A DNA stretch of 64,000 bases from contig NZ_BSDY01000017.1 of the NCBI RefSeq assembly GCF_027925155.1, forward strand, positions 1-64,000. The letters run 5' to 3'. This document shows, one piece after another, positions 49,701 through 56,200 of this stretch. Every line of letters starts with the position of its first letter. The first letter of the stretch is position 1. The stretch comes from Propionigenium maris DSM 9537. Its GTDB lineage: Bacteria; Fusobacteriota; Fusobacteriia; Fusobacteriales; Fusobacteriaceae. Both the position numbers and the translations under genes were made by a program. The notes under the pieces were generated by a model, which worked only from the letters and a program-made list of their open reading frames with translations, was not told where the DNA came from and did not search any database.

Positions 49701-50279
49701 ATTTACTGCTCCCGCTACCTCTACAATACCATCCATTATTCTCAGCTGTAGGTTGCCATCTACTCCATTAATAACTTCCCCCGTTGTCAGAGTAACTCTG
49801 GGGGTATTTATAAACCCTCCACCTGCCATATAAATACCGTTGGGATTTGCTAGGATAAAGTCTGCTTGCGTTCCAGCTACCTCTACAAAGCCTTCTATCT
49901 CAGATCTTTTTAATCCTGTAACCTCCGATAGAATGACCGAGGCCTCCTTTCCAGGAGTTATATTGGAGTTACCATAAACAAGACCGGCAAGTGTAGTTAA
50001 ACTCATGCCCGCTGAATTGTTTAATATTACTCCTCTTTCGTTGACATTAAACTCTAAAAACTTATTGTGGGAGAGTCCATTGTTATCTGGAGCTACTATA
50101 TCCACTTGATCTATTCCGTTGGCTGTTTTTCCAAGGGTTGCTCTATGCTTTTCCAGAGTATTTTTATCAACAATAATTCCAGCAGCATACGCAGTAACAT
50201 TATATGGAACCATTATGTTATATATGGCCCACCCTATAGCGGCCTTAGCTACCCGATTTTCTTTTAATTTACTCCTCAT
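31716..50279 (-). CDS. Giant TpsA (FHA/CdiA-like) exoprotein with tyrosine-motif array and three HExxH domains
   Basis: 6187 residues, intact. Order: signal peptide (~1-32); TPS secretion domain (~33-280, with NPNGI near 145); beta-helical haemagglutinin repeats (~290-1700) including a 198-residue tandem duplication; an acidic linker; the classic FHA/CdiA segment near 2050-2170 (GSDYVFEMLGADPEDG...RRLGDDYYE...ALLDNSV...VPQVYISS); further FHA repeats (~2180-2960); a low-complexity linker; about ten ~55-residue repeats (~3440-4030); a tyrosine-motif array (Y4211-Y5135); three related metallopeptidase-like domains with HELTH (H4840), HEVGH (H5307) and HEEVH (H5772); a coiled coil (~5880-6080); a charged tail. 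No VENN pretoxin motif is present. It is secreted by the TpsB encoded 24 bp upstream. The C-terminal architecture suggests action on a eukaryotic host cell (inference). Confidence 0.93.
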   Translation of the reverse strand: MRSKLKENRVAKAAIGWAIYNIMVPYNVTAYAAGIIVDKNTLEKHRATLGKTANGIDQVDIVAPDNNGLSHNKFLEFNVNERGVILNNSAGMSLTTLAGLVYGNSNITPGKEASVILSEVTGLKRSEIEGFVEVAGTQADFILANPNGIYMAGGGFINTPRVTLTTGEVINGVDGNLQLRIMDGIVEVAGAVNIENTDYFEILSRAAKIGGALTSSSGENRSTKELKVLTGDNTYDYNSSTYKSHESYGKYDFAVDASELGSMSAGSIKLISTDKGVGVNSESKIVATLGNVEIDSRGNVGIKSAVSRKGDIKIESREGDVRIVGEKASIQSANNLEISAAEGVEIAGTGFSDPYKGGAQATNKVDITGRNLKVSDGNMVYSEKGSIDIKADEAVDVSKGAVLLSEGKDIKVSAQEVSNTGSISAKENVYVQSDEMYNSGQMQANKSIVLEVDKLTNSDKILGLGSIEISGGKQVTNDSSGELLSNGEVKLEGYDKVVNSGVIQGKDVKSSDNRSFLNTGKVSGNTSVEMKGEELINSGEITSAGSLNLDMEKLINEKFIISNKKMVISSERILNSGQLSSGAGNLSIESESLTNSGAIISGRNLDISASNILENSGSIVSKNDQVIRSVNLRNSGSFISGGSFDDEGNLVLGEGSLSLIIEEALSNGGSLIGGTGLNIEAKSIGNTGKIQNFGDEGSIKAGSDLENKGSIYSAGELSIEAARIENTSAEGGEVTASIQAGGDLRVGASESLSNSGVMASVKGLEISTASTLENSGQISSGEDLDLRSERLSNSGNILSGKGLEISATSILENSGLIVSGGDQAIRSGELSNSGSLISGGSFDEEGNLVLGSGSLSLIIEEALSNKGSLIGGRGLNIEAESIENTGKIQNFGDEGSIKAGSDLENKGSIYSAGELSIVAVRIENTSAEGGEVTASIQAGGDLRVGASESLSNSGVMTSVKGLEISAASTLENSGQISSGEDLDLRSERLSNSGNILSGKGLEISATSILETSGLIVSGGDQAIRSGELRNSGSLISGGSFDEEGNLVLGSGSLSLIIEEAFRNEGALIGGTGLSIEAESIENTGGIQNSGGKGSIKSRSDLKNKGTIYSAGELEVEATNIDNQDKIQGGEVSLKTNILWNGEKGQIYSEGDAKVTSELINNKGFIGAKSTLSMEGNRLTNEGEGQIAAEDISIKSTEKLSNSGIILSENSIDIEGSEVTTEKNSVIKGKNILIIKADQIINRGTLLTEGEGRIKSKNLDNQDSGFIGAVAAENTESKEGTEFPTSPVMNIEGGDIKNSGELYSGEELNIKSESLENTGKISAKEDIKIITEILKNSDSGVLISAANIIMEVSDGVENSGEILANKDIIAAISGVGLINDGGVINASGSVSIVAEYVNNMQGKIYSGVETRIYTMKLDNAGGEIITNGRLIIDLTQLGSHSNDLELKGKIYGDTLIELKNFNDIINREIDLMTNGDIRLTSDGDIVNDKKIVALGNLEVAAGGYVESKGSPGEEALLQSGKDLTIDAKNYKHNEDSKIYGGTGKTKINLQESFENKGKMLGLGEISLEVADGRTVTNSGQIQSNGDLSITADEILLKADTSIYASENMSLVARRGDIINEAGAQILTLIGDLEMKAGGSIYNKATEERSASIKSGGNIVVEAVNFYNEAVRYSGGLSARVDFLNMSDDEIYKFILNEDIVKAIYEGEALVADRYMVIQGWGKFVSIWEEEAFRGQDWWNKDYYFDVTYNSHNYHNSNLVKGSFHVDYYNSELDTKKHAEVTGSFKNSLDASDILVRQSSLEAGGTVTMNLSNNLENGGVIRGDQGVEINANEIRNITFADEMEYVREISVGFKFSNMSFNPHHNWTEKNGVKRVTATEYLVAKDKALISSGGTVKLNAKKVTNETTAGHGIRSVEEGSSDRVDQSDKPDFEEQETVKETKVDESTVIVEDKTDGTEVDDIDREIPDMDVEGVDTGVESSGTEVPKIEGVDTDVPETGSEVDPIKGVEVVVDPLDKIEIPSGNNGIFVRNDDTLEKADRPLIETNIDFINQDNYYGSDYVFEMLGADPEDGVRRLGDDYYETTLVNQMYLEATGGRKFEGEEYDEVSLMKALLDNSVLAAEELGLVVGEPLTEEQMKELDKDIVWYVKAEVDGVEVLVPQVYISSNSLATGSTAIDSSITGSVIVGDVVAVEADRFENIGSTVIGSELVQIEANDILNQYGEGSGANILGGDIYLTAENDIKNVGGTIAGTGNVILETTTGDIINETVVERTDSVYGYVDSVKAVGAIAGTNVVIDSGNDVIIKGGVVDATEKVNISAENDIKIDTVELEYFSDIDTTTERFTESATVNIGSQISAGEGVGIAGVGDVDILGSSITSERGDIIVVGDKVTVSGVKNTSESKYSKNSGDGVFYKDQEDIYMYNETLEKSTIDAKDGNFKISSNQDLDIMGSSLKGTGDDNILLSKEGSVNIGTIELEQKYERTAESWGFGGVDTGISDTILGAREDVLGSYDDTQSGNARTGYWSSPGLNESAESLHDKGFKTGTSLSEFGASGSATATIFEYTKVEETLDAKLYEQSSIEGGSVTIKAKEDINLESVKIDADNTVAMESEDGDINMTYVQNEINTSAEQTSVQVGGEAGYEVPLLAIAETINDMINYSNESEYSSGGTDPGEVVARAVELGGVLSKQDGTLVDTYVKVGVSVSDSTVTSSSKTAIDSQITAENIILQAENGSVDIAGAQIVAEDAITVKAQDLKVEASKSEYTQKEDGYAVKASVGVGGTVGVTDAVSGNVTGMVEGSFVDSHTDSLTHNNSNISGANVNLEISNDVTLKGGNISGENVRADIGGDLKVESLQDTLDHNLKSTDFYASASVEMNVFGEVSGSGSVGVTHGQVVENKEWVGTQSGITGDNVNVNVDGNTSLTGGIIAATDGNLNFTTGSLTTEDLKDSSMRDGGYAGVGADFSSGGIDSVDIKGGRVEGYYKEQDVNATVGQGNIVVGGQSLEDSGIDVNRDLDKATEVTKDEKHFKWDIDYTLNKPDSSKNENSETLRKRESDTTGTLADKSEVEGFTPTISKTPTVSRQESNKVSTPVANSNSSPKISSDQLQPNTNGATSIEKDNIVKAEVDTDKINSGTASGVNKVDVTVPKVDVTVPEISSGQQVQPSTNVTTSIEKNIVKAEVDTGKVDKVDVIVPEISSGQQVHINTENPTMKSVKLNTYNVEAPKIDASSQLVDKEITPVDTSRLVFETKTEHLKKETAEKVTVKTERLEIGGIDSVKQTDTVKDAASPVPGIGGAGSIDSVKQTGTVVPGIGRVEMRNERVRSDQEFQKLTGKKSGETIKDSQGSEVDFGEVEKNKTLVSKGQGADQYSSELDLGDGRVITYEERVFKNTRPGSIVGVGSGVAFRNSGSIDVKGLTGVGKNNNVLFDSSEVKTKVARDVKLVTTVKEQDISFKDEVTGIVVREGELAKLPYDSTLGGKVVKTKDPDRVILWKDGDAEPVVVVRPKNNLESEEFKFSDDISGKTVTKQELANAPFNEFLGGKAVDLGGGRYLTQDSQGSLNTVAVKETREVPERIYDPQTDKTFDGEEFDRRKEFNSDLETDALKIGEGRFFIKDKNGDLQIVQLSESKVLPERAVDSSTGREVTREEFDREKAFDEKLQRDAVEIEDGRYFVENGSGKIEIAEIKVVGKGSDKYSDPETGTRIDSDEFEERKSYNEALNRDVVALGDDRYFARGEHGRIEILQINKIQVKPAVAKDPVSGAEMPVTAFTDNKVHSPELGQDVVKIDEGRFFIKDERGELAVLEVRYTEREDLGFEDPLTGKKLTTERFDQQSIYNEDLGRDSVDLGDNRHFVKDGESTLKILEVDQVASVVDPVSGIEARDSDFIYHSELGEEGIKIGEDRYFTKDAQGNILITEVMKGETIYRDERTGREITAGEIGEAPVNIMLGEKAIKVEDGRYFTLGEDGRVEVAEVGLKERVDYEYTGGGIRRELTQEEIDSLKSNPALNGKVLKVEGDNYLVLKEDGEAYISTGEQLEKTVYRETVSGLLKDAVAKEDAGRVKEIISESYESSKLSETQQKDLESLKRIGRDKGTSDKEYLSIVKNYLESEPGGNYIDDRSGKVYGDPAGYPSEKISFSGDGIVEVEVSKNEKLVVDNERDEVRLVTKADSPNIFKRWKNEAASNWGAVFDRIKGIFSDKEERRRDDALTGEAGEPLYFELEEQAGMVDNALQDNDLYDGSYSDTKSIYAEIGGSQTVTTGIDGKVVVSADVHRGEGSSGIIASNGVDSGTDTSREVSNRDNITREEARREQYRKMDEIDLRDGAAVKPSASEDDKVFAEAVEAKISGVKDLEVSNLRDELGESTTRTRIVGDDVEFTFDTGVNGLQEKGLHERSDIAGDLTNDLAAILAEYDSADGVADSENDLYEGSYSDTESIYAEIVESSMDEAAADNSRGVVGANEGIIEGGNWILSSRQDNLGWSNSGIVPDFRNEGMMNVLDSLSIPKRRDSDGDSISFEAADPIYEEIVLGGQLDNGLDNAADSIYSMLDEGLMDVESVYNEINERLMAGSGEAVVGPDGVADIENDLYEGSYNAADSADSDYEPVEMGGQLKQALPVDVVSNREMATDVAQENYRAEGLKAMMKGSEGAAIQDLTERARAEYRAWYGKEVEDASTADKIKQLKDLATIANYGTTVLNESQNLRVIALESNLDLSNSYLELQKKVNEKVEEKIAGNKEFAKDILSSTLRETAFKEIPEDRREILVNKYLEYRMAAFQEVSGIDVNPTILKLEKAMQLNGYFDEGIVRDTTYANGVIDEVAVKPEAGLPIYYNENSKKVSLNDVLETLTHELTHKEQAELIANKSKAEGLGLGIDRKLLKYSGKVYPIDRSDINMYGNRYLASIQEKDAFRRQEDLPLAVRVLADDSPYDTLVPRPDNAADSDYDDVVVSEARPDNAADSIYEPVEIGGQLDNGLDNAADSDYDDVVVSVPAPDYDADSIYEPVDVGAQLEQDSSNLVQENDLYESGDVDSIYDDVVVSVPAPDNDADSIYEPVEIGGQLDNGLDNAADPIYEEIVLGGQREEPPRVSGNLKKIGDRIAGLASRIKKIFTGKNSVANVPNLKAGINNLQENDPYNSSYSDNDSIYEEIVLGGQLDNGLDNGLASILADYDSADGVAASSDDGSNDVIEKVGSFETTEDWKKLKSATNVRYIQKIAEDTELINTLKGYINGADLEGGIGDVLEAGMKKGEKEDLVKKLGEKKQHAFNESAKLKSNPDASIKFEKLQSENERGKYYPKENKVAFKENLGLLAWLTILDHEVGHKYQNDLLANKKLAEYGDLGTDYTQFGFDRKNYNSTDLAYYKASILERDTRENEGVTIKGLEIITREVLENQDFKAEEGYTAISKPILTDDVREKIERQLTPVSEEHNRGFIQEVSASEEKQKNIEKYLNKQEKEKFEKIVSSYENLQTLKEADWFRPEEVESELQRLDKEFKELCSSNKELSRIVDESRLIDSLAHSNYPSGTEESVDSLNEVEIIRGEGIKAMMEGSEGAKALDKVQYMIDLGSLERRVPKEREDKVLDMVFKRVYGKPLAELSRDDKKELLRKLSEVEAGIATDSFEEGLGKLRDDHIRSVLELLGEDINKDKDWYISEGLDYTGKLLASVLERDLGLSKWHDEVKSKVERIFLAKLKEAEFGSVDLRAPLSKYSEREIDAITADYLGSRREAFTEATQIEFRPVDLIIKGEEPTEVRSWINPGSTKDKIVFIKRSNDTLGNYLKALLHEEVHIEQRELIRNKAIADSLGLGEDRELLEYSWRVANNDLDVGYKNSLIEGDAFTTTRSWSKRKEELGLLSLGFNSDYNGPHKESLEFLTSQKKFNKAFKPGPLEMQYEDLREIDRGRLDRKRDKELIGLLNSLEDELGGVTSSLDKAKSKFESSNNRKKKTKILQNLSEAHAKYLEALNSQEAQIKRAWQLEIASKGAEKAYLDKVNREVKKNLEEFYKKNPLISKYLAAKGVSELSSLKEYEDKVEKVRRRYEEDPSQENYSKFLDKYSKFQNKLKEKEDKLDKILKSNEIKVESERRAGNILASSEGSMAISNAEWTRFFDDQEGGLGQAEGGYPIGSSSFQEEPFGDNDKRPLVDDKDEEKPRRKILFPREKSRSLVDLSKNTSEKPVGRKSEESTGVILLQHRANSETEI
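32760..36420 (-). other. Three homologous metallopeptidase-like domains inside TpsA
   Basis: HELTH at 35748-35762, HEVGH at 34347-34361, HEEVH at 32952-32966; the motifs are 465-467 residues apart. Each continues with a shared pattern: HExxHxxQxxLxxNKxxA, then (in copies 1 and 3) LGLGxDRxLLxYS, then a Yxx(S/A)I/LxExDxx segment whose Glu could be the third zinc ligand (QEKDAF, LERDTR, IEGDAF). A helical segment precedes each. Copies 1 and 3 are closest; copy 2 is the most diverged. Zinc binding is inferred from the motif, not shown. Confidence 0.75.
34860..37660 (-). repeat. Tyrosine-motif array in TpsA (Src-kinase/SH2-like sites)
   Basis: Sixteen Y-x-x-(V/I/L) sites, fifteen with Asp or Glu at -3: EPLYFEL, ESIYAEI, DPIYEEI (twice), DSIYEEI, DSIYEPV (three times), DSDYDDV (twice), DSIYDDV, DSDYEPV, ESVYNEI, DSIYSML, DSPYDTL, plus KSIYAEI. 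They extend from Y4211 to Y5135 and surround the first HExxH domain. At DNA level, units such as the one encoding DNAADSIYEPVEIGGQLDN recur nearly identically at 35090-35520. The sequences fit Src-type phosphorylation sites and the pYEEI ligand of Src SH2 domains. Confidence 0.8.
38200..39950 (-). repeat. ~55-residue repeats in TpsA, about ten copies
   Basis: Each unit has the form DPxTGxxxxxxEF...LxxDxVxIGxxRYFxKDxxGxIxIxEV (for example GEGRFFIKDKNGDLQIVQL, EDGRYFVENGSGKIEIAEI, GDDRYFARGEHGRIEILQI, GEDRYFTKDAQGNILITEV). The copies are diverged, so the array is old. It looks like a stalk of small beta domains between the FHA filament and the C-terminal effector region. Confidence 0.75.
47103..48290 (-). 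repeat. 594-bp tandem duplication inside TpsA
   Basis: 47103-47696 and 47697-48290 are nearly identical (only scattered substitutions), each encoding 198 residues of haemagglutinin repeat. A diverged partial copy continues past 48291. The in-frame length and near identity indicate a recent duplication, open to further copy-number change. Confidence 0.85.
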
Positions 50280-50303
50280 TATTCACTCAACTCCTCATAA
50301 CTT

Positions 50304-52022
50304 TTAAAGATAAATACTCGCTAAAATATAAAATATTCCTCCTTCGTCTTTCTCCACATAGTCTGGTGCTTTTATTGGTACAGAATATGTTGTACTCAAG
50401 CTTCCTCTAGCAAAGTTCTTTTTGATTCCAACAGAAACTGAAAACACCTCTTCTCGGCTGAGGTATTGGCTGCTCTCCTTATTTATACTGTTATCAGCAA
50501 ACCCATAGTCCGCTCCTATAAAAAGTTGAGCTCCTTGAATAACTTTTAACTTTCCTGCCATTCCTCCCGAGTTAATGCTGTAGTAGAGCTGCTGTCTGAC
50601 AAACATTCCATTCTCACCACTTACACCATTTTGAAATCCTCTCACTGTGAGGTCATCACCTATATAGAATTTATCTGAACTATATAAGTCGTCTAAGCTA
50701 TACTGACCTTCCAATGTAGTTTCATATGCCAATGAATTTTCCAACCACTTCAAAGGCTTGTAGTATCTTCCATAAAGCTTAATTTTGTCAAACTGCCTCC
50801 TTGCTTCACTGTTATCTGGGTCCTTGTCTGCTCCCAGACTTCCTAATCCCCTTACATAGTTAACCTTTCCATAGGCACTTCCACCTGAGATAATTCCTGT
50901 GTAGGAAACTCCTATATCATATTGTGAGCTTTTATAACTGGTGGTCTCCACCCAGCTTTTCTGGATATATGAGTCGGATTCCTTTACAGTAAAAGCAGAT
51001 ACCATCTTCAGTTTACCCCTTGCTCCATTATAGAGTGACCTGTTCAATTTTAGCTTTATGCTTTCTACTTCACTTTCTTGAAGAATAGTGCTTACATCCC
51101 CATCTATATGCTCCTTACTCCGAGAATAGGAGTAAGCTAATCCAGTTTCCCAAAGCTTCAGGGGGATCTTATAGTCAACAAAAACACTTCTGTTGTACTG
51201 TTCCCTCTCATCCTTAAGGGTCGTCGAACCTTGAATATATAAGACATCACTGATTCCTATTATATCTCCGTGACTGTAGCCTGCTCTCACGTTGTTCCTG
51301 CCAGTGCCTTCCTGCCCCAAGTTATCATAGGTGAGATCAAAGTTTCCTATCTTACTCCCTTCAGTCTCCCCCTCCAAAATTGTCTGGCCATATTTTTCTC
51401 CCGGGACCAACTTATAGACTCCTTTGCTTTTAGGGACACCGTTTATTATGCTCTCACTGTGCTCTATCTTTCTTAGGTCTACCACGTCCCCCTCTTTTAA
51501 TTGTAAGTTGTACTTCTTTTTGAGGTTATCCTTTCTTCCCCCATCGTTTATTTTAATTTCCTCTACTTTCCCTTCAAAAATTTTAAGCTTTAGCTCCTGA
51601 GATTTCAAGTTTTGATCCGTGGGGATGCTGACCCTTGCTGAAACATACCCCTTTTTTATATAAAGATTAGTTATCTCCCTTATCAGCTCATCTATCTCCT
51701 TTAGGCCTATTTCTCTGTTAACATACTTTGAAATTATTGCTCTTTTCTCTTTGGTAGATATGAGCTCTGCATTGATTAAGGTTATTTTTGATATATAAAA
51801 CTTCTGGTCCGAGGTAATCTCTAGCTTCTCCTCCTCCTCCTTCTGGGTCTCCAACTTCTTTAACTCACCCTTTAATTCTTGCTGAACCCTTTCATCTTTG
51901 AGTCTCCTCATCTCCAACTCCTGGGTTCTTTCTGCAGAACTTCTCACCTCTTTCGCAGCTACCGCTTGGGATATTATTACTATTAATAAAGTTATATAGA
52001 TCAGGCTTCTTCCTCTCCTCAC
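50304..52022 (-). CDS. TpsB outer-membrane translocator (FhaC/ShlB family)
   Basis: 572 residues: signal peptide (MRRGRSLIYITLLIVIISQAVAA), a Glu/Lys-rich helix (~25-75), POTRA domains (~75-235; FYISKITLINAELISTKEK, GYVSARVSIPTDQNL, LKLKIFEGKVEEIKI), then a 16-strand-type barrel with the conserved L6 loop motif VRGF (DDLTVRGFQNG) and a terminal strand ending in aromatic residues (GGIFYILASIYL). It exports the TpsA encoded 24 bp downstream by two-partner secretion. It overlaps the OmpA-like gene by 4 bp (ATGA), so the operon is tightly coupled. Confidence 0.93.
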   Translation of the reverse strand: MRRGRSLIYITLLIVIISQAVAAKEVRSSAERTQELEMRRLKDERVQQELKGELKKLETQKEEEEKLEITSDQKFYISKITLINAELISTKEKRAIISKYVNREIGLKEIDELIREITNLYIKKGYVSARVSIPTDQNLKSQELKLKIFEGKVEEIKINDGGRKDNLKKKYNLQLKEGDVVDLRKIEHSESIINGVPKSKGVYKLVPGEKYGQTILEGETEGSKIGNFDLTYDNLGQEGTGRNNVRAGYSHGDIIGISDVLYIQGSTTLKDEREQYNRSVFVDYKIPLKLWETGLAYSYSRSKEHIDGDVSTILQESEVESIKLKLNRSLYNGARGKLKMVSAFTVKESDSYIQKSWVETTSYKSSQYDIGVSYTGIISGGSAYGKVNYVRGLGSLGADKDPDNSEARRQFDKIKLYGRYYKPLKWLENSLAYETTLEGQYSLDDLYSSDKFYIGDDLTVRGFQNGVSGENGMFVRQQLYYSINSGGMAGKLKVIQGAQLFIGADYGFADNSINKESSQYLSREEVFSVSVGIKKNFARGSLSTTYSVPIKAPDYVEKDEGGIFYILASIYL

Positions 52023-52531
52023 TCAGCCTCCCCCTCTGCAAAATAAATCTCTACCCTTCTATTCTTTCTTCTATTTGATCTACTGTCATTGGGAACCAGC
52101 GGGTCTTCCATCCCTCTACCGATTATCTCAACCTCTACTCCAGAGTCTAGAGGTAGCAAACTCATTATTAGGTCGGCTACCGAACTGGCTCTTCTGTATG
52201 ACAGACTTACATTGTACTCCTTGCTTCCTATGCTATCTGTATGACCTATTATCGTGAGTACACCGCTTTTATTAAAGATCTTATCTACAACACTTTCCCT
52301 TACAGTCTCTGAAGTTATTGTAGAGTATTGCAAGGTTCCCCTATCAAAATCAAATGTCCCCAATATGTCATCTAAAACTAAGAGCTTCTTTCCAAGTCCA
52401 CTCTCGACCTCCGCTTTAATTTCTACCTCAGGCAGCTTTACTTTGTCGTAACTGACAACCCTTAATCTCTCTTGATAAGGCTTACAGGAGGTCACAATCA
52501 GTACCACTGCCATCAAAAGTATATACTTCAT
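52019..52531 (-). CDS. OmpA-family lipoprotein
   Basis: 170 residues. The lipobox VTSC (Cys16) marks a lipoprotein. Residues ~60-165 are an OmpA C-terminal peptidoglycan-binding domain: IIGHTDSIGSKEYNVSLSYRRA, GRGMEDPLVPNDSRSNRRKN, RRVEIYF. It should tether the outer membrane to peptidoglycan, perhaps stabilising the envelope around the translocator. It overlaps the TpsB gene by 4 bp and sits 12 bp after the gene upstream. Confidence 0.92.
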   Translation of the reverse strand: MKYILLMAVVLIVTSCKPYQERLRVVSYDKVKLPEVEIKAEVESGLGKKLLVLDDILGTFDFDRGTLQYSTITSETVRESVVDKIFNKSGVLTIIGHTDSIGSKEYNVSLSYRRASSVADLIMSLLPLDSGVEVEIIGRGMEDPLVPNDSRSNRRKNRRVEIYFAEGEAE

Positions 52532-52543
52532 CTTCTCACCTCA

Positions 52544-53236
52544 TTAAAGTTTTATAGTACCCTTTAAAAAAAACTCCTCCTCATCCTCATTCTCCACCAC
52601 CTCCTTTAAATCACCCAAATCCAAGGTGTTATACTCCATCAATGTACTTTCAGGAACTATCTCCTTCAACAGCGCCTCGGTTTTCACAGAGCTTTTTTCC
52701 CCTGAGCCATAAAATATCTTCCTGTAAAATTTCTCTATATCCACTTCTTCTGCAGACTCTCTTTCACCAGATTTTCCAACCGAATCGTAGTATCTGTGCC
52801 TCTTTTTTATGGTTTTTATGGGAACATACATTATCACTTCCCTGCCTTCTAGACTCATGACATAGGATTTTTCAAACACCTTCTTTATACGTCCCTCTGT
52901 GTCATTCACCATCTTTATCTGATAAATCTTACGCCAGGTAGGAATCCCTGTTTCCTTCTCCCCAGTGGCATTGTTAAAAACTTCCCCTTTGACAAATACT
53001 TTTTTCTCCATAACTTTTTCTCTCTTTAGACTTTCAACCTTAAAGTAATACCTCTCCTCTTCTCTGTTGCCAACCTCATTTTTTATTAGGTATTCCTCTG
53101 TTTCGATGCTTCCTCCCCTTCTTAACTCCTTGACACTCCTGTCCACCAGCTCTACTTTTACAGCATCATCTGCCTTGGAAGTGCTTCCAAAGATTAAAAA
53201 TATAGCCATTAAATAAAGAAAACTTTTAAAATTCAT
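52544..53236 (-). CDS. Periplasmic hypothetical protein of the TPS operon
   Basis: 230 residues: signal peptide (MNFKSFLYLMAIFLIFGSTSKA), then a charged Lys/Glu-rich domain with beta-strand-like stretches (VKVELVDRSVKELRRGG, YYFKVESLKREKVMEKKVFVKGEV). No family recognised. Its start overlaps the end of the autotransporter gene by 11 bp, and it precedes the OmpA-like gene by 12 bp. Position suggests an envelope accessory for the autotransporter or TPS system. Confidence 0.8.
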   Translation of the reverse strand: MNFKSFLYLMAIFLIFGSTSKADDAVKVELVDRSVKELRRGGSIETEEYLIKNEVGNREEERYYFKVESLKREKVMEKKVFVKGEVFNNATGEKETGIPTWRKIYQIKMVNDTEGRIKKVFEKSYVMSLEGREVIMYVPIKTIKKRHRYYDSVGKSGERESAEEVDIEKFYRKIFYGSGEKSSVKTEALLKEIVPESTLMEYNTLDLGDLKEVVENEDEEEFFLKGTIKL

Positions 53237-56200
53237 ATGTCACCCCTATCCTCCCCAAAGCTTCCCAGAGATCCTTTCCAGCCTCTATTTTTCCATTAAG
53301 AAACACTGAAACTCTGGTAGATAGATCTATTTCCGCTCCCATGTTAAAAGCCACCGTCACTTCCGGCATATTAACCGGTTCAACATCATATCTTACTTCA
53401 GGTTTAAACAGGAAGTAACTCTCTCTTCTCTCCATAGGATCCCCCATATAGTAGTTTAGCTTGGCGCCTATATTAGTTCTTATATTTTTGTCACGAACCG
53501 TTCTATCCACTCCTAAACTAAGTACCGGGGTAAAAGTCTCGTTTTCACTTATATGCATCGCGTAGTTGGTATCTCCCCTTTCTGTATAGTCCTCCGTGTA
53601 TTGATAGAGTACTCCAACATCGAGGTAGGAAGTGTACAGCGTATTCTTGTCTACTCTATACTCATGCCCTAAAGCGGTTCCCACCTTACCGGTAAATGTA
53701 TCGTAGTCGGTATTTAAAATTATTTTTTTCCCTGTAACCCCTCTCTCCAAATCATGTTTATTTAGAGAAGCGGAGATATATCCTCCTAGTTTGAATCCGT
53801 CATCAAATTCCCTTGCTAAGCTAGAAGTCAGTGTGTAACTCTGCATCTTTTCCTTACTCAGATGCCGGTATTTTATGTTGGATTCTATATAGGAGAACCC
53901 TCCCTCATATAAAATATCGTCTGTAATTTTATTATAAAACTTAACCTCGTTCCCATACCTTCGGTAGTTAAACTTACCCTTTCCATCTCCACCATCATAA
54001 TTTCCTGCACCGCCTATTGCAGTTACTTCAAACATATATGGTATCTCTTCATTATGAATTTTATCTATAACCCCAAATGTTCGCGTTATCTGAGCTGCTT
54101 CATTGACGTTCTTCACATCCAAGTATGTATGCGGATAGTTGAAGACTCCATCATAGTATGAATCTGGCAGGTATTTCCCCTCACTACTTCTTGTGAGCAC
54201 CAAGCTTAAGTTGGTATTGTCCTCTGAAAGAAGGTAGTCTCCCGACCATCCCTCTACTACATTTATCACGTCTACCGTCTCATCCGATACTCCGGTTATC
54301 TCCTCTTCTGTAAAAATATTTGTAATTATTATTTCATCCTCTTCCGTCACATACACCTGATCTATCGGCATATAGTTTAGCTTCCCCTCGATACTCATAG
54401 TTTCTGCATGAATAGTACTGCTCAATCCTTCATTTACTCCTACTTGCATCGTCACCTCTGCTCCTTCAGATATTACAAGACTCCCGCTATATTCCGATGT
54501 ATCAAAGTGATCCGAAGCCAATACATTACTTTTAGGGGCTATAAGGAGAGTATCATTTCCCACATTAAAGGAGCCCTCCTTAAGGTCTAGGTGGGAAAAA
54601 TTGACTAAATCGTAGTTTATATCGTGAACAGCCAAACTGTCGTTGGTATTTGTCCCATAAAAAGTTGCTACCCCTCCTGCAGAGTAAACGCTTCCTGTTA
54701 TCGTTGAGTTTGTATCCATATACAGGTTGCTGTCCTCTACTCCCATAAATATAGCTATTCCATCTTCAGCAATATTGCTTATATGCCCTTCATTTATGAC
54801 CGTTGCATCATTAACCGCATAAATTCCATAAGATTCATTTGTATCCACAAAAATAGTCCCCTTATTTTCCAGGGTGGTCCCGTCCAGTCCAGTCAGACCT
54901 GACGATTTTTTTCCATGAACCTTTATACTTCCTTCATTCGTTGCGGTTTTGATACTGTATTTTGCATAAGCCGCTGAAGAGTTACTTGCACCTTCAGCTA
55001 TCGTGACATTTCCAACACTTCTTACACTTGTGTTTTTCTCGCTGTTCACATCAAAGGCTGTTCCATTATTCCCCGTTATAATAATCTCTCCCGTATTTAC
55101 TAGCCCCGCATCTTCATTTTCATAGTATATGCCTGTCTGAGTATCTCCTTTTAGCTCTATTGTTCCTGTGTTTTGTATAAACTCCCCTCCAGGACTGTAG
55201 ATAGCTGCACTTTGTGTTCCGCCAATAGAAATCAGATTTTCATTTGATACTTTTTTTCCATCCTTAGAGTGGATCCCATAGTTATTTTTTCCACCCTCTA
55301 TATCGATAATTCCTCTGTTTATCGCTTCGCCTGTATTATCAACCTTAATTACTGCAATACCACTTCCGTTTTTAACGCTTACCTCTGCTTCATTGATCCC
55401 TTTTTCTACGCTTCCTTCTACCTTAATTGCTCCAGAGGATGTTGAATCAATAATCGATATGTTTCCCACGCTCTTTACTTCAGTGTCTTTAACTATGTCT
55501 ACTCCAAACGCCCAGTTTGCAGTTCCTTTTAATATTATTTCACCGTCATTTTTTACATCATTTACATTACTGTATTTTATTCCTACTCCACCCGAGCCCT
55601 CAATATAGATAGTTCCATTATTTTGAATCTCATTTATTCCCATCCCTGCCATTGCAACACTGATATCTCCAGTCATACGTATCTCACCATTATTAACGAC
55701 ATTGTTGGTCGACGGAGCCCCTGATTTGTTATCACTTACCATCCCAAAGTTTTGGTAGCCACCCATGACTATCTCTCCGCTATTCTCCAGGTGAGAACCT
55801 TCATAAGAAATAATTCCTCTCCCCTGGTAAGCTTCAGATGTAATTTTTCCTGTATTTAAAGATGTCGAGTTTCCTTGGCTTATCATAGCAACACTCTGAT
55901 CTCCGGTAACTGTTATTTCACCTTTGTTTTCTTGAACTGCTCCTTCCCAAGCTGACATTCCGTTGGACATACTTCCTCCTACACTTATAGTCCCACTGTT
56001 TGTGCTGCTTCCTCCAAAAACTTCTATCCCGGTAGCCATACGCGATCCTTCTATAATATCTACTTCACCGCTATTGCTTATCTCACTATCTGTCGCCACA
56101 ATTCCCCTGGTACTCCCCCCCGATATTTCTATTCTCCCAGAGTTTTCAACTGTGGAATTTTTTGCATTAATTCCTTGTCCCGCATCATAAGTTGTCAATT